From DHVE2 group archaeon (GTDB lineage: Archaea; Thermoplasmatota; Thermoplasmata; Thermoplasmatales; Aciduliprofundaceae), in NCBI GenBank assembly GCA_015520985.1, contig WAOY01000191.1, positions 1 to 5,374 on the forward strand: 5,374 bases of DNA, given 5' to 3'. Positions within the stretch are counted from its first letter, which is position 1. The number at the start of each line of letters is the position of its first letter. Below, piece by piece: positions 1 through 5,374 of this stretch. The translations under genes were made by a program, and so were the position numbers. Below the pieces are notes generated by a model. It made no database searches. It was not told the DNA's origin and saw only the letters and a list, made by a program, of their open reading frames with translations.

Positions 1-369
1 GGATGGTTTGGGAGGGAAGGGATCGTCACGGGTCACCAGGGCGTCTATCCTATTTATGTAATCCCTCAGAGCAGTCTCGGCTGCTTTTCTTGAGTTTCTG
101 GTCAGAATAGCGATCTTCACACCCCTCCTCCTCAGAAAATCCAGTATTCCGTCGAAGGCTGGATGCACGTAGGAGTTCTGCGCTCTTCTGATCTCTTCCT
201 TCTCGAGTATTCTAAGGTACTGCGGACCCATAGACCTCAGGAACTCGTAGAGGTGAGGAGGATCCGCGCTCACACCCACTTCTTCCAATATCCTCTCCCG
301 CATCTCGGAGAAGGGAACGCGATTTATGACGACGGTCTCGTCAAGGTCAAAGATCACCAGGCGGATCAT
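1..369 (-). CDS. HAD-superfamily hydrolase, 3' end cut off by the window edge
   Basis: The first 123 codons are present; the C-terminus lies beyond base 1. It begins MIRLVIFDLDET, the HAD motif I, with nucleophile D8 and acid/base D10 in the DxDxT pattern. Residues 15-70 are mostly helical in character and fit a small C1-type cap, as in phosphoglycolate-phosphatase-like members. Motif II is ILTRN with T90, and the motif III lysine is K121 in PPKP. The motif IV acidic residues would lie off the window. Family knowledge points to a soluble Mg-dependent phosphatase or phosphotransferase acting on a small phosphorylated metabolite; the substrate cannot be read from this. A GTG one codon upstream (372-370) is an alternative start. 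No SD motif precedes the ATG, but a BRE/TATA-like element lies about 27 nt upstream, which suits a leaderless start. It follows the membrane-protein gene on the same strand after 62 nt, so it may be a third operon member, an independent unit, or both. Confidence 0.88.
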   Translation of the reverse strand, partial: MIRLVIFDLDETVVINRVPFSEMRERILEEVGVSADPPHLYEFLRSMGPQYLRILEKEEIRRAQNSYVHPAFDGILDFLRRRGVKIAILTRNSRKAAETALRDYINRIDALVTRDDPFPPKPS

Positions 370-391
370 CACGGAGGATATGTGCTATCCT

Positions 392-407
392 GATTTATGA
401 CTTTTCC
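392..407 (-). promoter_or_regulatory. Possible archaeal promoter (BRE + TATA-like) for the HAD hydrolase gene
   Basis: On the minus strand this reads GGAAAAG followed by TCATAAATC. The A-rich BRE-like block directly precedes a weak TATA-like block centred about 27 nt before the ATG at 369. That spacing would place the transcript start at or next to the start codon. The TATA match is imperfect, so this is tentative; read-through from the upstream membrane-protein gene is the alternative. Confidence 0.35.
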
Positions 408-431
408 ATTACTTCTTGAGCGGAACCTAAA

Positions 432-866
432 TTACCTGTCATGCGCGTATGTGTTGGCAGAATTATCTTTCTGCATCTCGTACACTCTATCCAGCGTCTC
501 CAAACTCCAGAACAACAAAATCCATGATATCACAAAAAGCCAAATCCCATATGCAAAGGGGAACCATGCATTAAAAAGAAAGGGTACTTCAGTAAAGAAG
601 GCGAATAATGGGAAAAAGATTAAAAATACCCTCAGGAGCGTAATCTTGAACCATACTCTTCGGAAGATCTTATCTGGCAATTTACAGTAATAGGCAGTTA
701 CAATATTCATGTAATTCCACCACAACCTGGACAACTCATAATAATTGAAATCCCGCGGCTCACGCCCGCAAGCCCATTCGTGTATAGCGGCGTTGATTCG
801 GGGAAGAAAGAACAATACCAAAAAAGGAAAGGCTATCGTTATAATGAAATTAAGATAGATGTCCAT
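432..866 (-). CDS. Small uncharacterised membrane protein, AT-rich gene
   Basis: I do not recognise this 144-residue protein. Three hydrophobic stretches are visible: about residues 4-21 (FIITIAFPFLVLFFL), 75-91 (ITLLRVFLIFFPLFAFF) and 103-120 (PFAYGIWLFVISWILLFW). A loop of about 50 residues between the first two is rich in Arg, Lys, Trp and Tyr. By the positive-inside rule this loop and the short charged C-tail would be cytoplasmic and the N-terminus outside. Aromatic residues are unusually frequent. The ATG at 866 is preferred over the adjacent GTG at 869 because an SD (GGTGA, 877-873) sits 6 nt before the ATG and only 3 nt before the GTG. It lies 20 nt after the aldolase stop on the same strand, so the two are probably co-transcribed. 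Base composition is clearly AT-richer than its neighbours. An overlapping plus-strand frame lacks an SD and any protein-like pattern. The function is unknown. Confidence 0.7.
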   Translation of the reverse strand: MDIYLNFIITIAFPFLVLFFLPRINAAIHEWACGREPRDFNYYELSRLWWNYMNIVTAYYCKLPDKIFRRVWFKITLLRVFLIFFPLFAFFTEVPFLFNAWFPFAYGIWLFVISWILLFWSLETLDRVYEMQKDNSANTYAHDR

Positions 867-870
867 CACT

Positions 871-877
871 CCTCACC
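871..877 (-). promoter_or_regulatory. Ribosome binding site of the membrane-protein gene
   Basis: On the minus strand the gap after the aldolase stop contains AAAGGTGAGGA immediately before GTGATG. GGTGA matches the archaeal anti-SD and is 6 nt from the ATG at 866. This decides between the GTG and ATG starts and supports the frame as a real gene translated from within an operon. Confidence 0.65.
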
Positions 878-886
878 TTTTTATGG

Positions 887-1462
887 CTATGGCTTAATAT
901 GACCCCTCTTCCAGAGATCGTAGTAGTACATCATCTTGCAGGAGTGCTCCACCATGCTCGCAACCACATATGCCTCCTCGAGAATGCTCCCCCTCGCGAA
1001 CACGCCGTGCGAATACACCACCGCCGCCTTCCTCTCGCTGAGAGCCTTCGCGAGGTTCTTCGCCAGTTTTTCCGTCCCGATACCCCCCTCGACGATGGGG
1101 ATATCGTGCAGGAAATATGAGCCCTCGGAATCTATGGGCACGATCCTGTCCTCACCCCGCTCGCGGTGCAGGAGGGATTCGACGACCGCAAAGGGGGAGT
1201 GGTCGTGAATTATGGCAAGGGCGGATGTGTTCTTGTATATCTCGCGGTGCGCGGTGACCTCTGAGGAGGCAATTAAATCGAGGGATGTGGGGTTGTAAAT
1301 CGAAACACGCACAACATCATCCTTGGTTATCTCGTCGAGCATCGAGCCGGAGCGGGTGATGTACATATAATCTCCCACGCGGACGCTGATGTTCCCGAAG
1401 TGCGAACTTACGAGACCCTGCTCAACGAGCTTGCGACCGAACTTCGCTATCTCCTGCCACAT
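887..1462 (-). CDS. Class II aldolase, L-fuculose-1-phosphate aldolase type (FucA/AraD/MtnB fold)
   Basis: This is a Zn-dependent class II aldolase/adducin-family protein. Numbering from the start chosen here (191 aa), the visible motifs are the glycine loop HFGNIS with N24, TRSGS (S38, G39) for phosphate binding, SSE with catalytic-type E68, the HDH metal pair H86/H88, and SHGVF with the third metal ligand H152. These fall close to E. coli FucA N29, S43/G44, E73, H92/H94 and H155. The family splits or forms sugar phosphates into DHAP plus an aldehyde, or performs related epimerase or dehydratase steps. In methanogens a homologue is linked to lactaldehyde for coenzyme F420. The exact substrate is unknown here. 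The frame extends to an upstream ATG at 1525 (212 aa), but that leaves only 8 nt to the divergent pyrF start and swallows a TATA-like element, and family members begin near the later Met. The gene is followed 20 nt downstream by the membrane-protein gene, probably in one operon. Confidence 0.88.
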   Translation of the reverse strand: MWQEIAKFGRKLVEQGLVSSHFGNISVRVGDYMYITRSGSMLDEITKDDVVRVSIYNPTSLDLIASSEVTAHREIYKNTSALAIIHDHSPFAVVESLLHRERGEDRIVPIDSEGSYFLHDIPIVEGGIGTEKLAKNLAKALSERKAAVVYSHGVFARGSILEEAYVVASMVEHSCKMMYYYDLWKRGHIKP

Positions 1463-1482
1463 ACGTGGGACATGGAGGTATG

Positions 1483-1498
1483 AATTTTTAGCTTTTGG
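1483..1498 (-). promoter_or_regulatory. Probable promoter of the aldolase operon (BRE + TATA)
   Basis: On the minus strand this reads CCAAAAGC then TAAAAATT. The TATA-like block is centred about 25 nt upstream of the ATG at 1462, the usual archaeal distance from TATA to transcript start. That predicts a leaderless mRNA beginning at this ATG. No SD precedes either candidate start codon. Confidence 0.5.
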
Positions 1499-1513
1499 GA
1501 AAACGTTAATCAA
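1497..1513 (+). promoter_or_regulatory. Probable promoter of pyrF (BRE + weak TATA)
   Basis: GGGAAAACG followed by TTAATCAA gives a BRE-like block and a weak TATA-like block centred about 25 nt before the pyrF ATG at 1534. There is no SD between them, which again suggests a leaderless transcript. It abuts the divergent aldolase promoter, with the two BRE-like blocks touching near 1497-1498. Confidence 0.42.
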
Positions 1514-1533
1514 CCTCACCACCATACCGAACT

Positions 1534-2175
1534 ATGTCTCGCTTGATACTCGCGCTGGACGTGCTCGAGAGAGAGAAAGCGATTGATATCGCGAAGAAGA
1601 CCGCGCCGTATCTCCACGCCATCAAAGTTGGCTGGCCCCTGGTGATGAACGCAGGCATGGAAATCGTGAGGGAAATCTCGCAGTTCTCGCGAGTGATATG
1701 CGACTTCAAGGTCGCGGATATCCCGAACACAACCCGCTTGATAGTGAGGAGCGCGAAGAAGTATGGAGCATCGGGGATCATCGTACACTCCTTCGTGGGC
1801 CGCGATTCTGTACGCGCAGCAGTGGAAGAAGCAGGAGAGATGGATGTGTTCGTGGTCACAGAGATGTCCCATCCAGGCGCACTGGACTTCATGCAGAAGC
1901 ACGCGGAGGAGATGGTTAAGATCGCCAGAGATGAAGGCGCAAGGGGAATAATCGCCCCGGCAACGAGGCCCGAAAGGTTGAGGGAGATAAGAAAAATCGC
2001 AGGGGAGCTTCTAATCCTCTCCCCTGGCGTAGGTGCGCAGGGAGGTAAAGCGAGGGATGCCATTGAGGCGGGGGCGGATTACATAATAGTGGGGAGAAGT
2101 ATCTACAACGCGGAAAATCCTGCACTTGCAGCTAAGGAACTCACTGAGGAAATAATGGGGTTAGAAAACCAATAA
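1534..2175 (+). CDS. pyrF: Orotidine 5'-phosphate decarboxylase
   Basis: This cytosolic enzyme decarboxylates OMP to UMP, the last step of de novo pyrimidine synthesis. At 213 residues it has the compact archaeal length. Signature elements run in order round the TIM barrel: LALDV with D9, IKVGWPL with K31, and the catalytic array DFKVAD with D57, K59 and D62. That spacing matches D70/K72/D75 of the Methanothermobacter enzyme. Then come TEMSHPGA with S112 (pyrimidine contact), SPGVGAQGG with Q169 in the phosphate loop, and VGRSIY with R188 as a phosphate ligand. All key residues are present, so it should be active. It is a dimer in characterised relatives. The gene is divergent from the aldolase and ends 24 nt before gatD. 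The start has no SD but has a promoter-like element at leaderless spacing. Distinction from the related 3-hexulose-6-phosphate synthase is supported by the DxKxxDI context together with the Q and R phosphate-loop residues. Confidence 0.96.
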   Translation: MSRLILALDVLEREKAIDIAKKTAPYLHAIKVGWPLVMNAGMEIVREISQFSRVICDFKVADIPNTTRLIVRSAKKYGASGIIVHSFVGRDSVRAAVEEAGEMDVFVVTEMSHPGALDFMQKHAEEMVKIARDEGARGIIAPATRPERLREIRKIAGELLILSPGVGAQGGKARDAIEAGADYIIVGRSIYNAENPALAAKELTEEIMGLENQ

Positions 2176-2179
2176 ATAA
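2163..2179 (+). promoter_or_regulatory. Probable gatDE promoter overlapping the end of pyrF
   Basis: AGAAAACC followed by AATAAATAA forms a BRE-like block and a TATA-like block. It covers the last codons and stop of pyrF and is centred about 25 nt before the gatD ATG at 2200. The 24-nt gap holds no SD, so a leaderless gatD transcript fits better than translation from a pyrF-gatD read-through message. Confidence 0.5.
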
Positions 2180-2199
2180 GGGATGCGCAATAACCCGGT

Positions 2200-3435
2200 A
2201 TGCAGGAATTTCAGGAAGGAGACTACGTGGAGGTCAAAACGAAGAAGGGAGTTTTCCGCGGCGTACTGCTCCCAAAGCCAAAGTTCAGCGACGATGATAT
2301 CATCGTCATAAAGATGGACAACGGTTACAACGTGGGGGTCGTCCCCGAGGAGATTCGCCTTCTCAGGAGAGCGGAGAAGAGGGAGGCTAGAAGGGAGATA
2401 AAGGTTAAATTCCGGGAGGGGCTTCCAACGGTATCCATCATAGGAACCGGAGGGACGATTGCAAGCTATGTGGATTATCGGACCGGCGCCGTACACCCCG
2501 CGCTGAGCGCCGAGGATTTCCTCTTTACGGTGCCGGAAATTGTGGAGGAGGCGAATATACGGGCTAGTGTCGTGTTTAACATCCTCAGCGAGGACATGAA
2601 GCCTGAGCACTGGATCACCATCGCCAGAAAGATCAAGGATGAGGCGGAGAAGAGCGACGGTATCGTGGTCCCTCATGGCACCGACACCATGAGCTACACG
2701 GCCGCGGCCCTTTCCTTCATGTTCGAGAAACTACCACTCCCAGTCGTTCTGGTTGGGTCGCAGAGGAGCAGCGACAGGCCCAGCAGTGACGCCTACCTCA
2801 ACCTGATTTCGGCGGTGAAGGTGGCGAAGACGGATCTGGGCGAGGTCGTGGTTGTTATGCATGCGTCCAGCAGCGATGACCGATGCGCCATACATCGAGG
2901 AACAAGGGTCAGGAAGATGCACACCTCGCGCAGGGACGCCTTCGAGAGCGTGAATTCCATGCCAATAGGTGAAGTCTCGGATAAGGTGAGATTCTTCCGG
3001 GAGTACAGAAGACGCGACGATGATCTCGTGCTGAGGGACAGGCTGGACGAAAAAGTATCCCTGATCTACTACTACCCCGGGATGCCCCTTGAGGTGATGG
3101 AAAGAATGCTTGAAGGGATGCACGGGGCCGTGATAATGGGAACGGGCCTGGGGCATGTGGCATCGGAATTCGTTCCGCTTTTGAGGGAAAAGATAAGGGA
3201 CGGCATGGTCATAGGGATGACCACCCAGTGCATATACGGCAGGGTGAACCTCAATGTGTATTCCACTGGCAGGGAACTGAAGCATGCGGGCGTGATACCC
3301 CTAGAGGACATGCTCCCCGAGGTCGCCTACGTGAAGCTCATGTGGCTTCTGGCAAATTACGAGCCTGAGGATGTAACGCATTTGATGAGGGAAAATCTTC
3401 GTGGGGAAATAGAGAAAAGGAGGTTTCTGAAATGA
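2200..3435 (+). CDS. gatD: Glutamyl-tRNA(Gln) amidotransferase subunit D
   Basis: GatD is the ammonia-supplying subunit of the archaeal GatDE complex. It hydrolyses Gln (or Asn) and passes ammonia to GatE, which amidates Glu-tRNA(Gln). The 411 residues divide into an N-terminal beta-barrel of about 1-55 (EGDYVEVKTKKGVFRGVLLP), which is specific to GatD and absent from free asparaginases, a charged linker (about 56-72), and an L-asparaginase-like domain from about 75 to the end. Catalytic motifs are intact: IGTGGTIAS with nucleophile T86, VPHGTDTMSYTA with T161 and D162, and HRGTRVRKMHTSRRDAF with K239. These correspond to T101, T177, D178 and K254 reported for Methanothermobacter GatD. The N-terminal barrel and the adjacent gatE separate it from a stand-alone type I asparaginase. 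The ATG follows a TATA-like element at leaderless distance, and no SD is visible. Its stop overlaps the gatE start by 4 nt, which suggests coupled translation and equal subunit supply. Confidence 0.97.
   Translation: MQEFQEGDYVEVKTKKGVFRGVLLPKPKFSDDDIIVIKMDNGYNVGVVPEEIRLLRRAEKREARREIKVKFREGLPTVSIIGTGGTIASYVDYRTGAVHPALSAEDFLFTVPEIVEEANIRASVVFNILSEDMKPEHWITIARKIKDEAEKSDGIVVPHGTDTMSYTAAALSFMFEKLPLPVVLVGSQRSSDRPSSDAYLNLISAVKVAKTDLGEVVVVMHASSSDDRCAIHRGTRVRKMHTSRRDAFESVNSMPIGEVSDKVRFFREYRRRDDDLVLRDRLDEKVSLIYYYPGMPLEVMERMLEGMHGAVIMGTGLGHVASEFVPLLREKIRDGMVIGMTTQCIYGRVNLNVYSTGRELKHAGVIPLEDMLPEVAYVKLMWLLANYEPEDVTHLMRENLRGEIEKRRFLK
3419..3424 (+). promoter_or_regulatory. Strong ribosome binding site of gatE inside the gatD end
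   Basis: GGAGGT lies 7 nt before the gatE ATG, within the last codons of gatD. It is a near-perfect archaeal SD and fixes the gatE start at 3432. No alternative in-frame start is visible in the bases just upstream. It fits internal initiation on a gatDE message. Confidence 0.8.
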
Positions 3436-5213
3436 AGTGCGGTCTGGAGATACATCAGCAGCTCAGCACGAAGAAACTCTTTTGCGATTGCGATTCCAGG
3501 CTCAGCGAGGAGGTTAAGGGCACGGTCACAAGGATCCTCAGGCCGACGCAGAGCGAGATGGGTGAGATAGATCGCGCGGCAGTTGAGGAGAGCATAAAAA
3601 AGAGGAGGTTCGTGTACGAGATCACCGATAACTCCTGCCTGGTGGAACTGGACGAGGAGCCCCCCCACGATCTAAACCGCGAGGCCCTCGAAGTCGCGAT
3701 TCAAGTTGCCCTAATGCTCAACGCGAAGATCGTGGACGAGATCCACGTGATGAGGAAAATAGTCATCGACGGATCCAACACCTCGGGATTCCAGAGAACC
3801 GCACTCATCGCTGTGGACGGGTACCTGGAGACCTCCTTCGGAAAGGTGCGCATCCCGACGATATGCCTGGAGGAGGAGGCGGCCAGGAAGATAGAGGAGA
3901 GGGACAACGTCGTGGTATACCGTCTCGACAGGCTGGGGATTCCACTCATTGAGATATCCACCGCCCCGGATATGGAGAACGGTGCCCAGGTGAAGGAGGT
4001 GGCGGAGAAAATAGGCATGATACTGAGGGCCACCCGAAAGGTTCGCAGGGGTGCGGGCACAATAAGGCAGGACATAAACATCTCCACGGGCCAGGGCAGG
4101 GTCGAGATAAAGGGAGCGTCCAGACTTAATATGATTCCCAAGTGGGTTGACAACGAGATACAGAGGCAGGAGATGCTCAAGAAAATCGCGGAGATCCTAA
4201 GGGAGAGAAAGGCAGAGGTCCCCGATGATATATACGACCTGACGGACATATTCGAGGGCACGAAGAGCAGGATAATAGAGAAGGAGCTGAAGAAGGGGGG
4301 CAGGGTTTTAGGGATTAAACTGGTGGGGTTCAGGGGAGTCCTCAAAGGCGGCGAGTTCCGCCTGGGACGGGAACTGGCTGATAGAGTGCGTGTGATAGGC
4401 ATCAAGGGACTGTTCCACGGGGACGAACTGCCGGGATACGGCATAGAGGAAGAGGTGGAAGAAATCAAAAAGAGGATGGATCTCCGCGAGGGAGATTCCT
4501 TCGTTATCATAGCGGCACAGGAAGATAAGGCAAGAATCGCGCTGGAAAGGGTGAAGGAGCGGGCGAGAATGGCCCTGGTAGGCGTGCCGGATGAGACCAG
4601 GGCGCCGAGGGACGATGGTTCCTCGCGATATCTACGCCCATTACCTGGCGCTGCCAGGATGTATCCGGAGACGGACATACCGCCAATAAGGATAGACGAG
4701 GAGTACATCAGGAGGATTGCGGCGAACCTGCCCAAGATGCCCGAGGAGAGGGTAAAAGAACTTGTGGAAATGGGGATAAGCAGACAGGACGCCTTCCAGA
4801 TAGTGCGCGACGGTATGGACGATGTATTCGAAGAAATAGTGAAGAGATACGGGTACCCGACCATAGCTGCCAGGGCCATTATAAACGGGTGCGACGAGGT
4901 GGATTACATCAGGATATTCCAGATGCTCCACGAGGGCAAATTCGCCAAAGAGGCTGTAGATGACATCGTGCTCCGCGCCTGCAACGGAGAGCCGCTGGAG
5001 AAAATAGTTGAGTCCTACGCATCCAAAGTGGACGTGGACGCGGTTATAGATGGCATCGTTAGGGAGAAGGAGGATCTCATCAGGGAACGCGGTGAGGCCG
5101 CGTTCAAGCCCTTAATGGGCCTAGTTATGAAAGAACTCCGCGGGAAGGTGGATGGCAGGATCGTAAGCGAGAAATTGAGGAAAAAGATAGGGGAATTGCT
5201 CTCGGGAGCGTAG
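3432..5213 (+). CDS. gatE: Glutamyl-tRNA(Gln) amidotransferase subunit E
   Basis: GatE is the GatB-like subunit of GatDE. It phosphorylates the glutamyl group on Glu-tRNA(Gln) with ATP and then amidates it using ammonia from GatD. The 593 residues show the cradle/kinase domain first: GLEIHQQL (E6, H8), the paired cysteines of LFCDC (C18, C20), CLVELDEEPP (69-78), SGFQRTALIA (118-127), YRLDRLGIPLIEISTAPD (163-180) and RRGAGTIRQDINIS (205-218). An inserted segment of about 265-395 corresponds to the GAD domain shared with bacterial AspRS and marks GatE against GatB. Next is the signature GAARMYPETDIPP (406-418), followed by a helical region and a C-terminal YqeY-like tail (about 470-593) that binds the tRNA. 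The start is set by GGAGGT at 7 nt and the ATGA overlap with gatD. The N-terminus begins almost directly at the first motif, so the protein is somewhat shorter than relatives I recall (about 620-630 residues). No catalytic segment appears lost. Confidence 0.97.
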   Translation: MKCGLEIHQQLSTKKLFCDCDSRLSEEVKGTVTRILRPTQSEMGEIDRAAVEESIKKRRFVYEITDNSCLVELDEEPPHDLNREALEVAIQVALMLNAKIVDEIHVMRKIVIDGSNTSGFQRTALIAVDGYLETSFGKVRIPTICLEEEAARKIEERDNVVVYRLDRLGIPLIEISTAPDMENGAQVKEVAEKIGMILRATRKVRRGAGTIRQDINISTGQGRVEIKGASRLNMIPKWVDNEIQRQEMLKKIAEILRERKAEVPDDIYDLTDIFEGTKSRIIEKELKKGGRVLGIKLVGFRGVLKGGEFRLGRELADRVRVIGIKGLFHGDELPGYGIEEEVEEIKKRMDLREGDSFVIIAAQEDKARIALERVKERARMALVGVPDETRAPRDDGSSRYLRPLPGAARMYPETDIPPIRIDEEYIRRIAANLPKMPEERVKELVEMGISRQDAFQIVRDGMDDVFEEIVKRYGYPTIAARAIINGCDEVDYIRIFQMLHEGKFAKEAVDDIVLRACNGEPLEKIVESYASKVDVDAVIDGIVREKEDLIRERGEAAFKPLMGLVMKELRGKVDGRIVSEKLRKKIGELLSGA

Positions 5214-5223
5214 GTACATACCG

Positions 5224-5238
5224 CGAAAAGTTTAAATA
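5224..5238 (+). promoter_or_regulatory. Strong archaeal promoter (BRE + TATA box) for the pilin-like gene
   Basis: CGAAAAG (BRE) is followed directly by TTTAAATA, an almost ideal archaeal TATA box, starting 10 nt after the gatE stop. A transcript start is expected about 25 nt after the TATA centre, near 5260, leaving a leader of about 19 nt. It is the best promoter match in the window and suggests a well-expressed gene. Confidence 0.78.
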
Positions 5239-5265
5239 ATGAAGCGCGGATTGAGAGAGAGTGGC

Positions 5266-5272
5266 GAGGTGA
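5266..5272 (+). promoter_or_regulatory. Ribosome binding site of the pilin-like gene
   Basis: GAGGTGA, complementary to the archaeal 16S 3' end, ends 6 nt before the ATG at 5279. A GTG at 5275 is in another frame and only 2 nt from the SD, so the ATG is the start. Confidence 0.7.
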
Positions 5273-5278
5273 GAGTGG

Positions 5279-5374
5279 ATGAAAGTTGTCAGGAAGGAAG
5301 AGGGAGTATCGGAAGTTCTGGGGAGCATATTAGTTCTGCTCATAACGGTCACGCTGTTCTCCAGCGTGTTTTAC
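5279..5374 (+). CDS. Archaeal type IV pilin-like secreted protein, N-terminus only
   Basis: Only the first 32 residues are in the window. They show a short positively charged start (MKVVRK), an acidic-Gly-Val-Ser-Glu junction (EEGVSEVLG, residues 7-15), then an unbroken hydrophobic helix (about 13-32, SILVLLITVTLFSSVF). This is the class III signal layout of archaeal type IV pilins, where a PibD/EppA-type peptidase cuts just before the hydrophobic segment, probably close to G9. The mature helix would form a filament core or anchor the protein in the membrane. In relatives the helix precedes a variable extracellular domain, which lies beyond base 5374, so the specific role (adhesion, pilus, sensor or other surface protein) cannot be told. 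The gene has its own promoter and a good SD and is independent of gatDE. Confidence 0.75.
   Translation, partial: MKVVRKEEGVSEVLGSILVLLITVTLFSSVFY

Noticed and set aside
163..393. Plus-strand open frame of 76 codons over the HAD gene
   Set aside because: The minus strand encodes HAD motifs I, II and III in one frame; the plus frame shows no family pattern.
397..690. Plus-strand open frame of 97 codons antisense to the membrane-protein gene
   Set aside because: No SD or promoter, mixed low-complexity composition, and the opposite strand has coherent membrane segments, an SD and operon spacing.
890..900. ATATTAAG on the minus strand about 27 nt before the membrane-protein start, as a separate promoter
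   Set aside because: There is no A-rich BRE upstream, it lies in the aldolase C-terminal codons, and the SD between it and the start points to translation from a longer message.
1506..2063. Minus-strand open frame of 185 codons across pyrF
   Set aside because: Antisense shadow: it covers the divergent promoter and the catalytic core of an unmistakable pyrF, and it has no recognisable motif.
2161..3285. Several minus-strand open frames (71-184 codons) across gatD
   Set aside because: They are His/Pro/Arg-rich shadows with no start signals, opposite an intact gatD.
3701..4879. Long minus-strand open frame (392 codons) inside gatE
   Set aside because: It is extremely Ser/Ile/Leu/Pro-rich, the typical antisense shadow of a Glu/Arg/Lys-rich GC-biased gene, and gatE itself carries all family motifs.
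5214..5223. Terminator after gatE
   Set aside because: No T-run or hairpin is visible between the gatE stop and the pilin promoter. Termination may occur past the promoter or be too weak to see.
1..5374. tRNA, rRNA, CRISPR, IS element or a novel multi-gene defence system
   Set aside because: Reading both strands showed no cloverleaf, spaced direct repeats, terminal inverted repeats or transposase motifs, and the recognised genes are mainly metabolic or translational housekeeping.

Overview
This 5.4-kb window is archaeal, and almost every base is coding. The diagnostic pair is gatD-gatE, the tRNA-dependent Glu-to-Gln amidotransferase found only in archaea. The end of the window carries the start of an archaeal type IV pilin-like protein. 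Promoters have an archaeal BRE plus TATA-box layout. Several first genes appear to be leaderless, while internal genes carry Shine-Dalgarno (SD) motifs. A euryarchaeon is likely. The pilin N-terminus (GVSEVLGSILVLLITVTLF) and the leaderless style recall Thermoplasmatota, but that placement is a guess.

Layout. The left part (1-1462) is a minus-strand cluster. Read in transcription order, it holds a class II (fuculose-phosphate-type) aldolase, then a small AT-rich membrane protein 20 nt downstream, then a HAD-family hydrolase that runs off the left edge. The aldolase is divergent from pyrF, and the two share a short back-to-back promoter region at about 1463-1533. The plus strand then carries pyrF (orotidine 5'-phosphate decarboxylase, last step of UMP synthesis). 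Next come gatD and gatE, overlapping by four bases (ATGA), then a 65-base gap with the clearest promoter in the window and the first 32 codons of the pilin-like gene.

How the genes work together. GatD (asparaginase-like, releases ammonia) and GatE (GatB-like kinase/transamidase) form one enzyme that converts Glu-tRNA(Gln) to Gln-tRNA(Gln). PyrF belongs to a separate housekeeping pathway and precedes them by only 24 nt, but gatD seems to have its own leaderless promoter overlapping the pyrF stop. The aldolase and HAD hydrolase could both act on phosphorylated sugars or aldehydes, but no pathway can be fixed from the sequence. The membrane protein is not recognised.

No stretch longer than 300 bases lacks a gene. 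I saw no tRNA, rRNA, CRISPR array, insertion sequence or long repeat. Most genes are ordinary housekeeping genes. The points worth a second look are the aldolase start and shared promoter, the AT-rich membrane gene, and the promoter/leader pattern.
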